A stretch of 64,000 bases of DNA, taken from positions 124,001 through 188,000 of the forward strand of contig JABCPU010000062.1 of the NCBI GenBank assembly GCA_016800925.1. Direction: 5' to 3'. This document shows positions 1 through 13,824 of this stretch, one piece after another. How positions within the stretch are numbered: the first letter of the stretch is position 1; each line of letters opens with the position of its first letter. A program made the translations under genes and the position numbers. Origin of the DNA: Suillus spraguei (lineage: Eukaryota; Basidiomycota; Agaricomycetes; Boletales; Suillaceae). Under the pieces are notes generated by a model. It saw only the letters and a list, made by a program, of their open reading frames with translations, did not search any database and was not told where the DNA came from.

Positions 1-79
1 TTTTGATGAGTCATGTGATACTACTACATCGAATTATCGAATCATCGAATCGATATCTTGGCAAACATCCAACTGATCA

Positions 80-1668
80 ATGCATAAAGCTCTGTTCGTC
101 TGCGAAATCCTCCTGAACATATTCTCGCATGTCGATAAATTATTTTCATCGTCATATCACCCAAAGCCATTGGGTTGGAAATCCCTTGCAGCGCTTGCAA
201 GGACATGCAAACCCTTTCACGAGCCCGCCATGGATTTACTTTGGGCTGACATGCATGGAATAGTACCACTGCTAGGCTGTGTAACGCGGCTGCATCCAAT
301 CATATATCATAACTCCAAAATCGTCAGTGCAGACTCGTCATGCTCTTTCATTTGCTGACTCACCAAACATCTCGATTCTCAACGCAGTACCTCTGGTCCT
401 CTCAAGACATTGAACCTTTATCTGAGCATGAGACCCGTCAATTTCTACGCCACGCTACCCGTGTTCGCTCGTTGCATTTAACAAGCAGCAAACATTTTCA
501 CCTTTTCGCAAATCTCCCCATCGAGACATGCATTTTTCCCAGTCTGTTTTCATTATCCTTTATCGTCGATCGTCCTCACGCTAAACACTTGCATCTATTC
601 TTATCCACTACGCTGCGCCGGTGCAACCTATCGGTTATTTATCCGGATTTAAAATATATCGCGACCCGTTTCGCTGCTTTGGAGCACTTGTCCGTCGAGC
701 CCTTGTCCATCGGGCCCTTCGATGATTGCATAGCAGATGACCTGCCCTTGCTGTCTAACAGCGTCCGCTTGTGCAAGCAGCTTGCAACTCTGTGTTGCCC
801 ACCTCTTGACTGGGCGGCGTGGAAGCACATTTCCAACCTCCCTACCCTCCTCACGGTGGAGATTAGCGAGCCGCGCGGGGGCTCTCACTGGCCTTTGGGT
901 CTGGATACCCCCAACTTCCCACCTTTCCGCAACCTCACAGGTCTTTTTTTCTATGTAAATACGGCTGGATACACTATCGCAATCATCCAACACTCAGAAC
1001 TCCCCGTGCTACAAGAATTTGTAATGAAAGTTAGTGTTTTACCTTGGGCAGAGGCCGAGCAACTTTGTCGCGCGCTGTCCCAGTGCAAGGCAGTTCAGAG
1101 CCTCAAACACATTGATATAACCTCCGCTGGTCCAACAGTTGGGGAGCCCTCGAGCGGTTCTTTGACAGTGATCACACAATTCTTTTGTTTTAACCAGCTC
1201 CGAACCCTGCAGCTCGACTTTTCTCATTGCTGTTTTAACCTTGATAACAACCTCCTTTTGGAAGCCATAGAAAGTTGGCCATATATATGTTCGTTGGAAT
1301 TAGTAGACGAGGACACGGTACCCACTGTCACATTCCGCGGACTACTCACAGCGCTTCCTCGATGTCCCTCCTTGCGTAGGTTGGACATGTCAATGGACGC
1401 TGTGAGAATCGATATCGATCCTACAGCCGAGTCATTTCAACACACCACCCTGGAATCATTAAACTTGACCCGATCTCGTGTAGCGGATCCTGAGGCTGTT
1501 GCTCGCATCCTCTTCTCCATGTTCCCTCATATTGATGAAGTCACCGACCCGCGAGCCCCATGGGGTTCATTCGCCATCGCGATGTACTCTCAGACGCAGT
1601 GGGACGAGGTCAATATGCATCTCAATATTTTCAACGGCCGCGAGCCACAAAGCCCCGAGTCTGAGTAG
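80..1668 (+). CDS. F-box protein with degenerate leucine-rich repeats (copy A)
   Basis: Two exons, 80-322 and 388-1668, joined in phase 0 by a 65-bp intron (323-387, GT..AG), giving about 507 residues. The N-terminus has the usual agaricomycete F-box pattern: HKALFVCEILLNIF, then LAALARTCKPFHEPAMDLLW. The F-box family binds Skp1 in SCF ubiquitin ligases; that role is inferred from the family. The rest of the chain is rich in evenly spaced Leu and contains repeated L-x-x-L segments such as LRTLQLDFSHC and LESLNLTRS. This fits the irregular LRR-like substrate-binding half of these proteins. It is collinear with the paralog at 3245-4801, including the position of the intron, so the two arose by tandem duplication. 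The substrate cannot be inferred. The second exon is open without a frame break, so the gene looks functional. Confidence 0.85.
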
Positions 1669-1711
1669 GACACGGACTAGTGAATTTTTCTGGAGTTGTA
1701 CAGTCCTGATA

Positions 1712-1732
1712 ATCATCATCATCATCATCATC
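1712..1732. repeat. (ATC)7 microsatellite
   Basis: Seven perfect ATC units just downstream of the stop codon of the first F-box gene, probably in its 3' UTR. A simple sequence repeat with no sign of function. Confidence 0.9.
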
Positions 1733-1815
1733 GCACTTCTCTTTTTCTGGCCTCATATATCTCCTATGCTACTGTGACTCCATAACATTACTACTCTCGG
1801 AAACCCATGTTTTAC

Positions 1816-2586
1816 TTAGCGCAAGCGCTCCACTCGTTTTCTAGCCTGAATCACAATAACGTTGAATGTCGTCGCATACAGGCCGTATAAGGGAAACTGC
1901 TTGCGATATTGATAGTCTAGCTTGAACGCGCTGGATTGAAAGGCAGGGAGTGAATATAGCCATGAATTCCCACAGCGGAGACATTTGTGAATCGTGGCAC
2001 ATGCAACTAAGGATGCGACTTCACTTACTCCGCTCACTATGGGCGAAAGTCAGCGAAGCCAATGTTGGAATGCCGCCGAAAGAGGTTTATTGTAGACATT
2101 TATGATTCGACGACATAGATCTTTGATGCACTCCCATGCAGCTTTATTTGCTGTAGGCATGTCATGATGATGCGGCTGTTGCATTTCGAATAAGATCTGC
2201 AGGTTTGCACTGTGAGAATGTCAGATATAAACTGCATTTATACGCTGTTGCAACAGGGCATTATTTCCGATGATGGTGCCCTGCACGCAGTATCGACATT
2301 CACCATCAAAGTCTTCGCTCTTCCTGGTCCACCCCCGACGAAGAACATGCGGTTTCGCTGGGACTGAATCGCAGATAGCATCGACTAGAGGAGGAACGTT
2401 GCGGTAGGTAAAAGTGAAGATGGAGACAGGAAGGTCTCTAATGCTGTCCTGCGAATCAACGGAGGCCGGCATAAACCCATTCATCTCATCTTCCAAAACC
2501 CCTGTTTCGGCTCCAACGTGTAAGGAGTGGCATTCTGGGTACCCACAATGCCATGAAAAGAACACGCAGAAGCCATGGTGGTTCAA
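1816..2586 (-). pseudogene. Uncharacterised reading frame interrupted by two in-frame TGA codons
   Basis: On the minus strand one frame runs for 257 codons from 2586 to 1816 and is broken only by TGA at 2221-2223 and TGA at 2050-2052. The translated pieces look protein-like (for example AAWECIKDLCRRIINVYNK between the two stops), but I do not recognise the family. The first ATG (2586) may not be the original start, since another frame just downstream of it also reads plausibly for about 30 codons. It could be a decayed gene, or a gene whose short introns I cannot place. No GT..AG pair of normal length removes either stop cleanly. It lies between the two F-box paralogs, so it may have been carried in or cut off by their duplication. 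Confidence 0.35.
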
Positions 2587-3244
2587 GAACAGATGAGTAT
2601 CAAGTTAGGAGAAAAGGAGCGATCACATGTGGTAGACTGGTGACTACAGACGGTCTGGTCACGAGTCTATGTGGGGCACGGGGAGCTCTGGAACACGGGA
2701 GGTTGACACGAATTGCTTCTGCGGGATGGATCGAAGGTTCCGTCCTTAGATATCTATCTCGTGCCTTCCAATGTCACCTGCATACGCACTGTTGAATAAT
2801 GTAATAGATGAGAGGTATGGAAGTTCACTAGTGTCGTGTAGAGTCGAGCTGAAGACGGAAGCGATCAAAACTTTGAGAACTCGGAGCTAAAAATGGTGAT
2901 GATGATATCTAATTATTAAATTATTAATTATAGTCACTTGTGCACGGGACTTTCCAGAGACGCGCACTAATCAGGTTGGACCCATTAAACTCAGGACAAC
3001 GTGCACACTGCACACTGCACGGGCTGAATTTTCCCTGCAGGAGGATAGGCTGGGAAATAGACCAGGAATCAGGGCATCCAGCATGAGCTACATGTCACTG
3101 AACCGATGCTTTAAATTTGACCCTAGATATCGTATTCTGTTCGCTTCTGCTCAAAGTCGTCACCGGCACTTACGAAGATAAAGCCTTCGTGTTCATGCTG
3201 TGCAGGACTCTCTGCGCTAAACCTACTCCATTGACGTACCACCG
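2587..3244. other. Intergenic sequence upstream of F-box copy B
   Basis: No supported gene. The stretch contains an AT-rich patch at about 2910-2930 and presumably the promoter of the F-box gene at 3245. Confidence 0.5.
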
Positions 3245-4801
3245 ATGCATCGCGCTTTGCTTGTTTCTGAAATCCTTCTGGATATATTCGCCCATGTCAA
3301 TACAATCCTGGACCCGTTATCGTATGGCGGGATATTATTGACTCGGAAATCCCTTGCGACGCTTGCAACGACATGCAAAACCTTCTACGAGCCTGCAATG
3401 GACTTGCTTTGGGCTGAAATGCATGGGATAGTACCACTGCTCGGTTGTGTAACGAGGCTACATCCCATGATATATCATCATGCTGGAAGGGTTAGTGCGG
3501 ACTAGTCACGTTCTATTCATGTTATTTCGTTCTTTAGCTCACTGGGTGTCTGAACGCAGTATTCTTCTTGGTACTCAGAAGGCATCAATCCATTGTGCGA
3601 ACATGAAGTCCATCAATTTATGCGTCACGCCCACCGTGTGCGCTCATTGCAAATCCCCTTCGACAACCATTTTCACCTTCTTTCAGTCCTTCCCATCGAG
3701 ACCTTGATATTCCCGAAATTACTGTCGTTATCAATGGTTCCACATCCAACTGAATACTTATATCTTTTCCTGTCCCCAACACTGCGTCGCTGTTTCCTAT
3801 CGCTCATCCATCCCGATCTGAAATTAATTGTGACTTGTTGCACTAGTTTGGAGGATTTAACCGTCAAAGTTCCCTGCCCGAGCACAACGAACGAGCTGTC
3901 CCTGCTATCTGACGGTATCCGTCTGTGCAAGCAGCTTGTAACCCTGTATTGCCCACCTCTCGACTGGGCAGCATGGGAGCACCTATCGAACCTCCCCACC
4001 CTTCTCTCAGTAGCGATTTGTGGCGAAGTCCTTTGCCCGTTGGACACGGACAACTTCGTTTTCACACGTTTCCTCAACATCACATCTCTTTCTTTCCATC
4101 TAACCACGGCTTCATACGTCATTGCAGTCATGCGCAACTCAACATTCCCCTCACTGAAAGAGTTCAAAATGATCGCCCGTTTTTTGCCCTGGGAAGATGC
4201 CGAGCAGCTTTTTCATGCACTATCACAGTGCACGACATGCCAGACCCTTCAACATATTGAAATTTTGTCCCGTGGTCAAGGAGTTCTGGAGCCCCTGGAC
4301 AACTCTCCGACACTAATCACCCAATTTCTTGATTTCACGCAACTCCGAACTCTGCAGCTTGCTTTTCCTCATTGCTGCTTTCGACTTGACAACCACCTAC
4401 TGTTGAGAGCCATGTCAAGTTGGCCGCACATCCGCTCTCTTAAATTGGAAGACTCACAACTTTGCTCAGCTACCATCACATTCAGCGGATTGTTCACAGC
4501 GCTGCGTCAATCTCCCCAATTGCATACGCTGCACATATTAATAGACGCTCTGAATATCGACATCGATCCTCAGGCCGAGTCGTTTCAACATACATCTCTC
4601 CAAACATTGGACGTGCGCTCGTCTCACGTAGCGGATCGAGATGCTGTCGCTTACATCCTCTTCTCTATGCTTCCTTCTGTCGAGTGCGTCATCTACGGCT
4701 CTGGTGCACACCACATCTGGTACGCATGGCGGGAGGTCAATAAACGTCTCCTATCTCTCAAGTCTTCTGCGGTCCTTGACCGCCGTATCACAGGGTGCTG
4801 A
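3245..4801 (+). CDS. F-box protein with degenerate leucine-rich repeats (copy B)
   Basis: Two exons, 3245-3490 and 3560-4801, joined in phase 0 by a 69-bp intron (3491-3559), giving about 495 residues. The exon-2 frame is already open upstream of the TTG at 3593, so that codon is not the start. The F-box reads HRALLVSEILLDIF then LATLATTCKTFYEPAMDLLW. The downstream Leu-rich region matches copy A block by block, including CKQLVTLYCPPLDWAAWEHL, TQLRTLQLAFPHCCF and ESFQHTSLQTLDV. Family knowledge points to a Skp1-binding adaptor of an SCF ubiquitin ligase; the substrate is unknown. Relative to copy A the C-terminus differs most, ending in a short basic tail. The frame is intact. Confidence 0.85.
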
Positions 4802-6187
4802 GCTCATTATACGTACTTGTTCAGCGATTATCCTGGTTTGCGTCCAATGTCCTCATACTTAGGGTGTGGGTGTAGGAGGTCAGGATGAGCAACGTAACTC
4901 AAGCCTAGACGTGTAATTGACTCGGAATTTATTATTCGTACAACCAGCTCTCACCTATCGTCGTAGTACGCCCCGTAGAATGTCTGGGAATTTGAAAATT
5001 AGTTTCCATCCTACTGCACAATGGTCCGGCATCTGCACCTGTCAATACCGAACCGTGTTTAAACATAAGTACCTTTAACGGTCGTACTTATCGCAAGTAT
5101 GCATTTCACCAGGGTCCTTCGACCTCAATAATTTCGGTGACTAGGGAGTCCGAGATTCGAGCTCTGGAGTTCAGGATGCTACATGCACATGCCTCGATCA
5201 TATTATTTTGTCATGAATTCCAGTTCGCTTCACACGTCGTTCATTGATGTGTCTGACTTTGACGACAAGGAGTCTGAATCCATTGGCAATGATAAAAAAT
5301 GGGCCCCCGCTGGAAGTCATGAAGTACTCTACTGAGCTCGGATGTTATGCAACTTGCCAAGCCAACTTTAGATGACGGAGACGAGAGTGAGTACTTTTTG
5401 ATGAAACATCGGGATGTGTGAGTACATTTAACATATAAGTTGTACTGGCGCCGTTGAGTGCGAATAGTTGAGGGCGTAGATTAGTATCGGGTATAAGGAT
5501 AAACGTCACGTACGAATCGTGTAGAAACACGTCAGTGAGTGATTGTAGATGAGATCAGTGGCGACACTTTGAGTATCTAAAATGAGTCGTCGACTGTGAG
5601 ACATTCGACGCCATTCCGTGAATTTTGTTGACAACCATATGCGAGATGTCTGTAGAAGCAACCTTGTCGAAAAACACTTGTTGTGTGCGAGGTATTTCTG
5701 CAGAGGTGATGCCGCGTGGAACATGCTCACGAGATTCCACGGACATGTTATAGATAGCATGTGGGACAGCACTGCAGCAGAGATTGTAAGGATACAACGG
5801 CCCCCAGTGAGAGAGTAGTATGCGGAACTGGGCAGTTGGTCGGGACCAATATTGTGCCATGGCCAGAGACTTGGGAAAGAGACAAATATTAGTAGTAATA
5901 CATCACCGTGGTGGCGCGCCTCGCATATCGGAGTCGAACTTTGAATACCGAGTGTCGAACGACAGGGTTATATACCATTGACCAGCATTTGAAACAGAGT
6001 GTTGACTGCGACACAAAACTTTGGTTGTGGTGAACCTTAAGCCCTACCGCGTTGGACTAGAAATGTCACGTGTAAATCACGTGCATTTTTGCACTGAGAC
6101 GCGGTCCGACTCCCAGGTGCCATTGTCTCGACTTCAAACTCGATTATAATTACCTACCTGCCGCAGAACCAGATCCGTAGTGCGCAC
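4802..6187. other. Intergenic region, no supported gene
   Basis: Small reading frames occur on both strands, the longest about 100 codons at 5555-5860 minus, but none resembles a known family or pairs up by splicing. A tRNA-like A-box/B-box pair on the minus strand near 5920-5985 does not fold and is listed as rejected. The last 100 bp presumably hold the TDP1 promoter. Confidence 0.5.
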
Positions 6188-8673
6188 ATGGACGAAGATT
6201 TAGAAAGGTCAGTTGTCTCCATCAGAATTTTCATGGTTTCTTACCAGATGAATCAGAGCGCTTGCTTTAAGTCTCCAAGAGTCCCAGGTCAACGCATCAT
6301 CTTCGAGGGCTATCTCAATCAGTGATTCAGAGGACGATGACGACGATCGTTTTCAATCTGAGCTGCTACAGGCAATACAAGCGTCCAAGACCGAATCTTC
6401 TCGGGCTACAACGCAATCCGTTCATAATCCTGAGTCTATATCTCAGAGCGCTCGGAGTACCCCAGCAGCAAGCTTTTTGTCCGAACGTGCACAGATGGAG
6501 AAAGAACGCCTCCAGAGGCTGAAGAGGGTGCATGGGCAGAATACAGATGATGGAGGTCGTATATCACCCCCCGCAAAGAGGCAACGCATCCCCTCCTCTG
6601 AAATACATGCTAACAGTCGAGCGAACCTTGCTTCTGCTTCGTCATCTAGTATTCTATCAAGCTCGTCTGCAAGTTCGCGATCCGCCAGTACTACTGCTAT
6701 AAACCACATACCGACTTCTGAACAACTGTTCTGGAATGGCGAACTACGCCCAACAGCCAACAAGCATTGTCAACCTCGTCAAGATGGGAAGTCCACTTTT
6801 CGCCTCACAGAGGTACTGGGTTTGGTACGCGTTGGTTCTCTTGTGTTCCTTGTTTATGATGCGTGATATTGCAGCTCTTCAGAAATCTGATATATCCTTT
6901 GCTATCATAGCATCGTACGCGACGTCTATCTCTTGGATATATGAATTCTTTGCGCCCTCTACTCCAGTGATTATCGTGGCCCAGTCTGATCAGTCAGGTC
7001 AACCAACCATCAAGAATATTCTTCCAAACTGGGTTATGACTGTTCCTTTTCTCCGCAATGGGCGAGGTTGCCAGCATATGAAAGTAGGTTTATTGATGCA
7101 GCAGATAAAAAACCCTGCTGACTTTATTGACTCTAGTTCATGCTTGTGAGTCCATTTTGGATCATTACCCAACACTAACCAAATTTCTCTGAAGTTATTC
7201 TACAAGACTGGACGGCTTCGCGTAGTCATATCCACTGCCAACTTGGTTGATCATGATTGGCGCGATATCGAGAATGTGAGTCCGCACTCAGTGCAAGAGA
7301 GTTCTTGAACATTTTGACAGGCCGTTTGGTTGCAAGATCTACCGCCGCGATCTGATCCGATCTCGCACGATCTCAAGGCCATCGATGACTTCCCTTCAAT
7401 CATGCAAAATGTCTTGCGCGCTGTCAACATTCGACCAGCGCTTGTGAACATGCTGGCAAACGACGTCAGTCATGTTAGGAATGTCATTTGTTACACTACT
7501 GATCTAATCTCACAGCACCCAAATCTTCCTCTTCAAACTATCGGCGACTTACGAATGAAGTGGGATTGGTCAAAAGTAAAGGTTAAACTTGTTCCCTCCA
7601 TTGCCGGTAAACATGAAGGATGGCCGGATGTCATCGTGACTGGCCATACCAGGCTGATGAAGGCCGTCCGTGACATGGGGCTTCGTACCGGAAAGGGAAA
7701 GGCTGCTAAGGACCTCGTTATCGAGTCTCAGGTATATCCAATTGCTTCAATTCTACTGCAGAAGGATTCATACTGTGTAGGGTTCGAGTATAGGAACTTA
7801 CTCGACCCAGTGGATAAACGAATTCTACTGGTCAGCACGTGGAGAATCAGCTGAAGACTGGCTAGACGAACCCAAAAGCAAACGTGCCAAGTTGTCTTGG
7901 CCGCCGGTGAAAATTGTCTTCCCCAGCTTGAAGACTGTGCATGATAGCGTTCTTGGCGAACAGGTTGGTCGTGGATCCTCGGCGATCACTTTTGAATATT
8001 TCTCAAAACGATTGACAGGGAGGTGGAACCATGTTTTGCCGCACGAACCAGTGGGAAGCATCGAAATTTCCTCGAGAGCTATTTCATGACTCGAATAGTA
8101 CTGGCGGACGAGTGCTGATGCACACCAAGGTGTGTCAGTGCAAGTACACCTGTAAATCTCTAACCCATTCGGTTCTTAGATGATTATTGCAACCTACCGG
8201 CCTAAGAAATCGATATTTGAAACAAGCAATCAGTCAAAGGGAAAAGGAAACGAGTCGTCTGATAGCGAAACTGAGCCTGAATCCGACGACATCGAAATTC
8301 AAGACGACCCGATTGGCTGGGCTTATGTTGGCTCACATAATTTCACACCCTCAGCATGGGGAACGCTTTCTGGCTCTGGGTTCAACCCAGTGCTCAATGT
8401 CAGTCATTCAGACTTTCTTTCATAAAGCTTTCCTGATGGCCCGTCGTTCGCCAGGTGGTCAACTATGAGTTGGGAATTGTTTTCCCTCTTTACAATGCGA
8501 AGGACGTGGAGAGTGTATCGTGCTTCAAGCGTCCGGCGAGGAAGTATGTGAGTGGACAGGATAGACCTTGGGTAGGTCCAATCGTTGTATGTAGGTGCGC
8601 ATAAACTTATGACGTGTTTATTTCAAAGATACAGGAGGAGTCGCAGTTACTGCGGCAGAGCCAACAGTCATGA
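6188..8673 (+). CDS. TDP1: Tyrosyl-DNA phosphodiesterase with two N-terminal ubiquitin-interacting motifs
   Basis: Tdp1 hydrolyses the 3'-phosphotyrosyl bond left by stalled topoisomerase I and cleans other 3' DNA adducts in the nucleus. Twelve exons join without a frame break: 6188-6207, 6257-6824, 6883-7083, 7137-7145, 7195-7275, 7321-7464, 7516-7731, 7781-7963, 8019-8129, 8180-8398, 8455-8571, 8629-8673; about 637 residues. The first HKD motif is HMK at the end of exon 3, followed by FML and later STANLVDHDWRDIEN. The second is HTKMII, followed by AYVGSHNFTPSAWG. The conserved C-terminus DRPWIQEES is present. The start was chosen because exon 1 plus exon 2 create a UIM (DEDLERALALSLQES). 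A second UIM follows an acidic run (ELLQAIQASK). Exon 4 is only 9 nt (Phe-Met-Leu). All catalytic residues I can check are present. Confidence 0.95.
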
Positions 8674-9140
8674 CCCTACTACGTATTATTGTTACCAGGA
8701 AGCCTTTTACAGTTGAATACGACCCTAATCTCTGTCGCAGTCAGATTAAGGTAGTTTTTCCATAGTACGCGACTTGCGAAAGCGAATGATGGATTGACCA
8801 TCCCGGCAACTAGAACTTCATTACCAGTAATGGATGGCCCAGTGAACAGATTTAGTGTATTGGATAACCTAGCATCGATGACGTGCATTCTTCATCCCGG
8901 CGTTGTTTCAGTTGCTGATTCTTAGAAAAGAGAATGATCAATCCGCTGAGACGACAAAATACCTGTGGTTTCTTTTCTGCGTGTTCTTTTTGAAATCTGA
9001 GACTTCCACGACAAAAGGAGGTAGCTATCCAATACTCCAACATGAGGTAATAATATACCAATTTTAGGCCGCCAGTGCAGACCGCGACAAAAGTTCAAGC
9101 AATTATATTTTATATTTTATATTTTAGTACTTACTCCACG
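8674..9140. other. TDP1-KRR1 intergenic region
   Basis: No gene is supported. An AT-rich repeat of the unit TATTTTA lies at about 9104-9126, just before the KRR1 start at 9141, and may be part of its promoter. Confidence 0.5.
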
Positions 9141-10695
<1,555 letters not shown>

Positions 10696-10960
10696 GCGCA
10701 ATGGACTGCCTACACCGTTCGTGCGCCTCCTGTATCTCCCTGGTGAGTTTTGATGTCAATCCTAACATCCGCTGACTCGCATTCCTGCGCTTCCAGAGGT
10801 TGATGTGTCTTTCCGACCAAAAAACCGTGCGTTGTTACACGCATTTGGATCACTGTGATTGCCCACCTCGCGAGGGTCGTGATGTGTATTACGTCAAATA
10901 TCGGATAGCAATATAAGCACACGTCTGTAGCATGTGAATACATCACACATACATGGAATA

Positions 10961-13479
10961 CTACTCGTCGTTCGTCTCCACTTCCACAAGCCTGGCGTGC
11001 CCCTCATGCACCGTTTCGTCGAGAGCAATCGAGGGCAGGGTGTTTGTACCATCCAGAGCGGTCAATAGCTGCTTGTATGTATGCAGTTTCGGACCCGCCT
11101 CGGACTCCTCCATGGCCTTGATGGTTTCTCTTACAGTCTGAAGAGCCGGGCGCCTCGCATTCAACCGGCAGTGGCACTCGACAAGCAACTCTTTACAGCG
11201 CAGCTGAAAGATCTTGCCACAGTATTCTATCTGATGTTGCAGAACTTCAAGAATTGGGACGGCTGCGGAGTACTCCTCCGCCTCCACCAGCGAGTAGCAC
11301 TGGTCGAGGGAGCTGCGCTCGCGGTGATGGGTAAATTCGGAGCACCCGAACTGGTAAATGGCTTGGGAATATAGGTCGATAGCCTTCGCAGGTGGAAGAA
11401 GCTGGGCGAGATGGTATTGACAGAATGCGACGTCAAGATTCCGTCCCAGAAGCTCATAAAAATCAATGGCTTTCTTCAGCCAATCGAGAAGTTGGGGGCA
11501 AAGGGCAACCCCCTTGAGGATTGCTTCTCTGATTCCACAGACCTTGATATATTCTACAGGTATCCTGCCTTGAGTAGCCGACAGAATGACGGACTGGAAT
11601 GCAGTCTTATAGCATGTTGCTGCCATCTCGAAGTCCCTGAAGACTTCGAATTTAAGGGCCAATTTGACCATCGACTGCACCGATATTTTAGAATAGAAGT
11701 CGCAAAGGATCAGCCCGTATCCATCCTCCAAATCCTTGAAGAGAGTACGAGCCTCCGCGACCAGCAGATCTCGTTCTTTGGTGTCTTTCGACAATCGAGC
11801 AAGTGTCAGGAGATTGTGTGCATGGCCCCGCTTTCCAGTTTCGCTGCTCAGAGTTGACAAGCGTGCGCGCGCGTACTCTGCCGCTTGTTTCCACTCTCCC
11901 TCATTCCCGTGCACAGCCCCACGAGCAGCGGACTCAGTCCGGAGAACACGGCATTCCATCTCGCCTACAACACTAGCATCGTCCTTGGAGGTGCTGAAGA
12001 GGGCCTCTGCTCTCGCAAGCAGCTCAGCAGCCTCTAAAAACATACTGTTGTATCGGATTTCCCCCTCGGTTTGGAGGGCGTAAGGAAGGAGATGCATCTT
12101 TTTCCTCTCTGCGACTTCCACAACCTTAGCTGCTAATTTCAAAGAGGGTTTCACTGCACATCGTGGCTTCAAGAACTGCAAGGCAGCTTCGACCGCGATA
12201 GGGGAGTCAATGTCGAGGAAGGTGAAGAGAATATTCTCAGTATTGATCTTCTGGTTCATGAACTGCTGAACATTTTGAAGGAAGTTGGGCGTCCCGGGAC
12301 GAAGACTTCCCTTCATTTCGATGAGCGCGATGAGCTTTTGAAGGAGGATATCTTGGGTTTGGGGATCCAATGTGGAAGTACGAGCGGCGTATTCTCGGAG
12401 GGGTCTCGATAGGACGAGATGGTCACCAGGCTCGCTGTCGAAGTATGCTAAAGCTGACATCTGTTTACAAACCGAGGTGAATGTATCCACAGGTAATTCG
12501 ACCAGTGTCTGCAATTGGTTTTGTGACATGCCTCCGGGCAGCACGGCAAGGAAACGGAATACATGGAGTGCATGATGATCAAGCCTGTCCTCTGGCGGAT
12601 ATGCACGAATAGATTCTTCCAAAGATTTGACATCGTGATCAATTCGCGTCCCCGAAAGATTGCTATGTGGATCGTCAACAATCCGGACCAAGTCCTTGAG
12701 CTGAAGCCGACTCCGGTATGCGAGATCGGCAAGGGTCATGATATATTGGGGTATCCCCCGAACACGTATCAAGAGTTTGTCCAGCGCGTCTCGCTGAAGG
12801 GGGACTGGGTAAACTGATTGGAAAAGATATCGCGCCATCTCTAGAGAGAGAGGTTTCAGCTGCAAGAACCACTCTATCTCGCGAGGCGGAGCGGACGTCC
12901 AGCCAATGATGGTCAAAACAAGTACGAGCTTGTCAATGGTTGAGAGTGACTTGATAACCGCATCCGCGAATGATTTATCGAGAGCGTAAAGGTGGTCCAA
13001 ATCATCGAGCACGATAACTCGACGTACGACAGCAAGCCGTCGGATCGCAGTGACCAGTGTCTCTAACTGGGCTTCGCGCGCAGATGGGGAAAATTCGGTA
13101 TGCGGAACACCCATCTCCCTGGCCAAAATTTCAAGAAAATTTGATGTGTTGGTGAGGACGCGACAATCGATCCAGCAACGACGACGAAAGGTGGCGGAAA
13201 CAGATGGGTCATGGATTGCTTGGAGGACGAGCACCGACTTTCCAATCCCGTGGCCACCTGTACAAGCGATACAGGAATGTGGCCGATTGGGATCGATGAG
13301 TTCTTCGATAACGGATGCCAATTCCTGTTGCCGAATATGTTCTACCAACCATGGGTACAACTTTCTAGTCCATCTTAAGCAGTGATACTGAAGGAACTGT
13401 CCCAGACTCACGGAACGTTTGAGCCCTCGGCGGTAGTGTAGGTGAACATACTCGGTATCAGGGAGAAGAAACGCGATGC
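10961..13479 (-). CDS. NB-ARC-type STAND NTPase with C-terminal helical (TPR-like) repeats; 5' end incomplete
   Basis: A single open frame of more than 800 codons. Near its N-terminus lies a P-loop, GGHGIGKS, followed about 75 residues later by a Walker B, RVIVLDDLDHL, and then the winged-helix-like region typical of NB-ARC proteins. The last 450 residues are almost all helix-forming, with TPR-like spacing (for example AAELLARAEALF, DVAFCQYHLAQLL, YSAAVPILEVLQ). By family knowledge this is an NLR-like signalling or heterologous-recognition protein; no ligand can be inferred. The nominal start at 13411 is a GTG inside a continuous frame, and the first in-frame ATG lies after the P-loop, so an upstream exon must exist. 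The frame stays open to an acceptor-like CAG at 13480-13482, preceded by a good branch-site match. I did not find the first exon. Next to it lies a second NLR-like gene. Confidence 0.8.
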
Positions 13480-13824
13480 CTGTGTTGTCAGTAAGTCACA
13501 CTCCGTTGGTTCAATACTAGGAAACCTGCTGACCATTGACATTTCAGATAAGGGGGAAAGTCAAGTTTGAATATCAGGAAGTCTGTTGTACTGGAGGGTC
13601 GTTAGTCCAGTGGGCCATAAGCATATATATATCACTCAGCCTTCCTGTGGTCTATTCTTGGTATTATAGCTATACATGGCGAGGTCGTGGCAGTACAGAA
13701 TCAAGGAGAATTCTGCCATCTCGTTGTAGACTTGTGACCGGTCTGTCTATTGGTATGAGGCAAACCATCTATAGACTGGTAAATCTGGATTTGAATTTGG
13801 ATAGTCCACTGAATCATACAAGTA

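Noticed and set aside
5915..5990. tRNA-like internal promoter on the minus strand (A box TGGTCAATGG, B box AGTTCGACTCC about 44 nt apart)
   Set aside because: The T, anticodon and acceptor stems do not pair. It could be a worn tRNA-derived sequence but cannot be called a tRNA.
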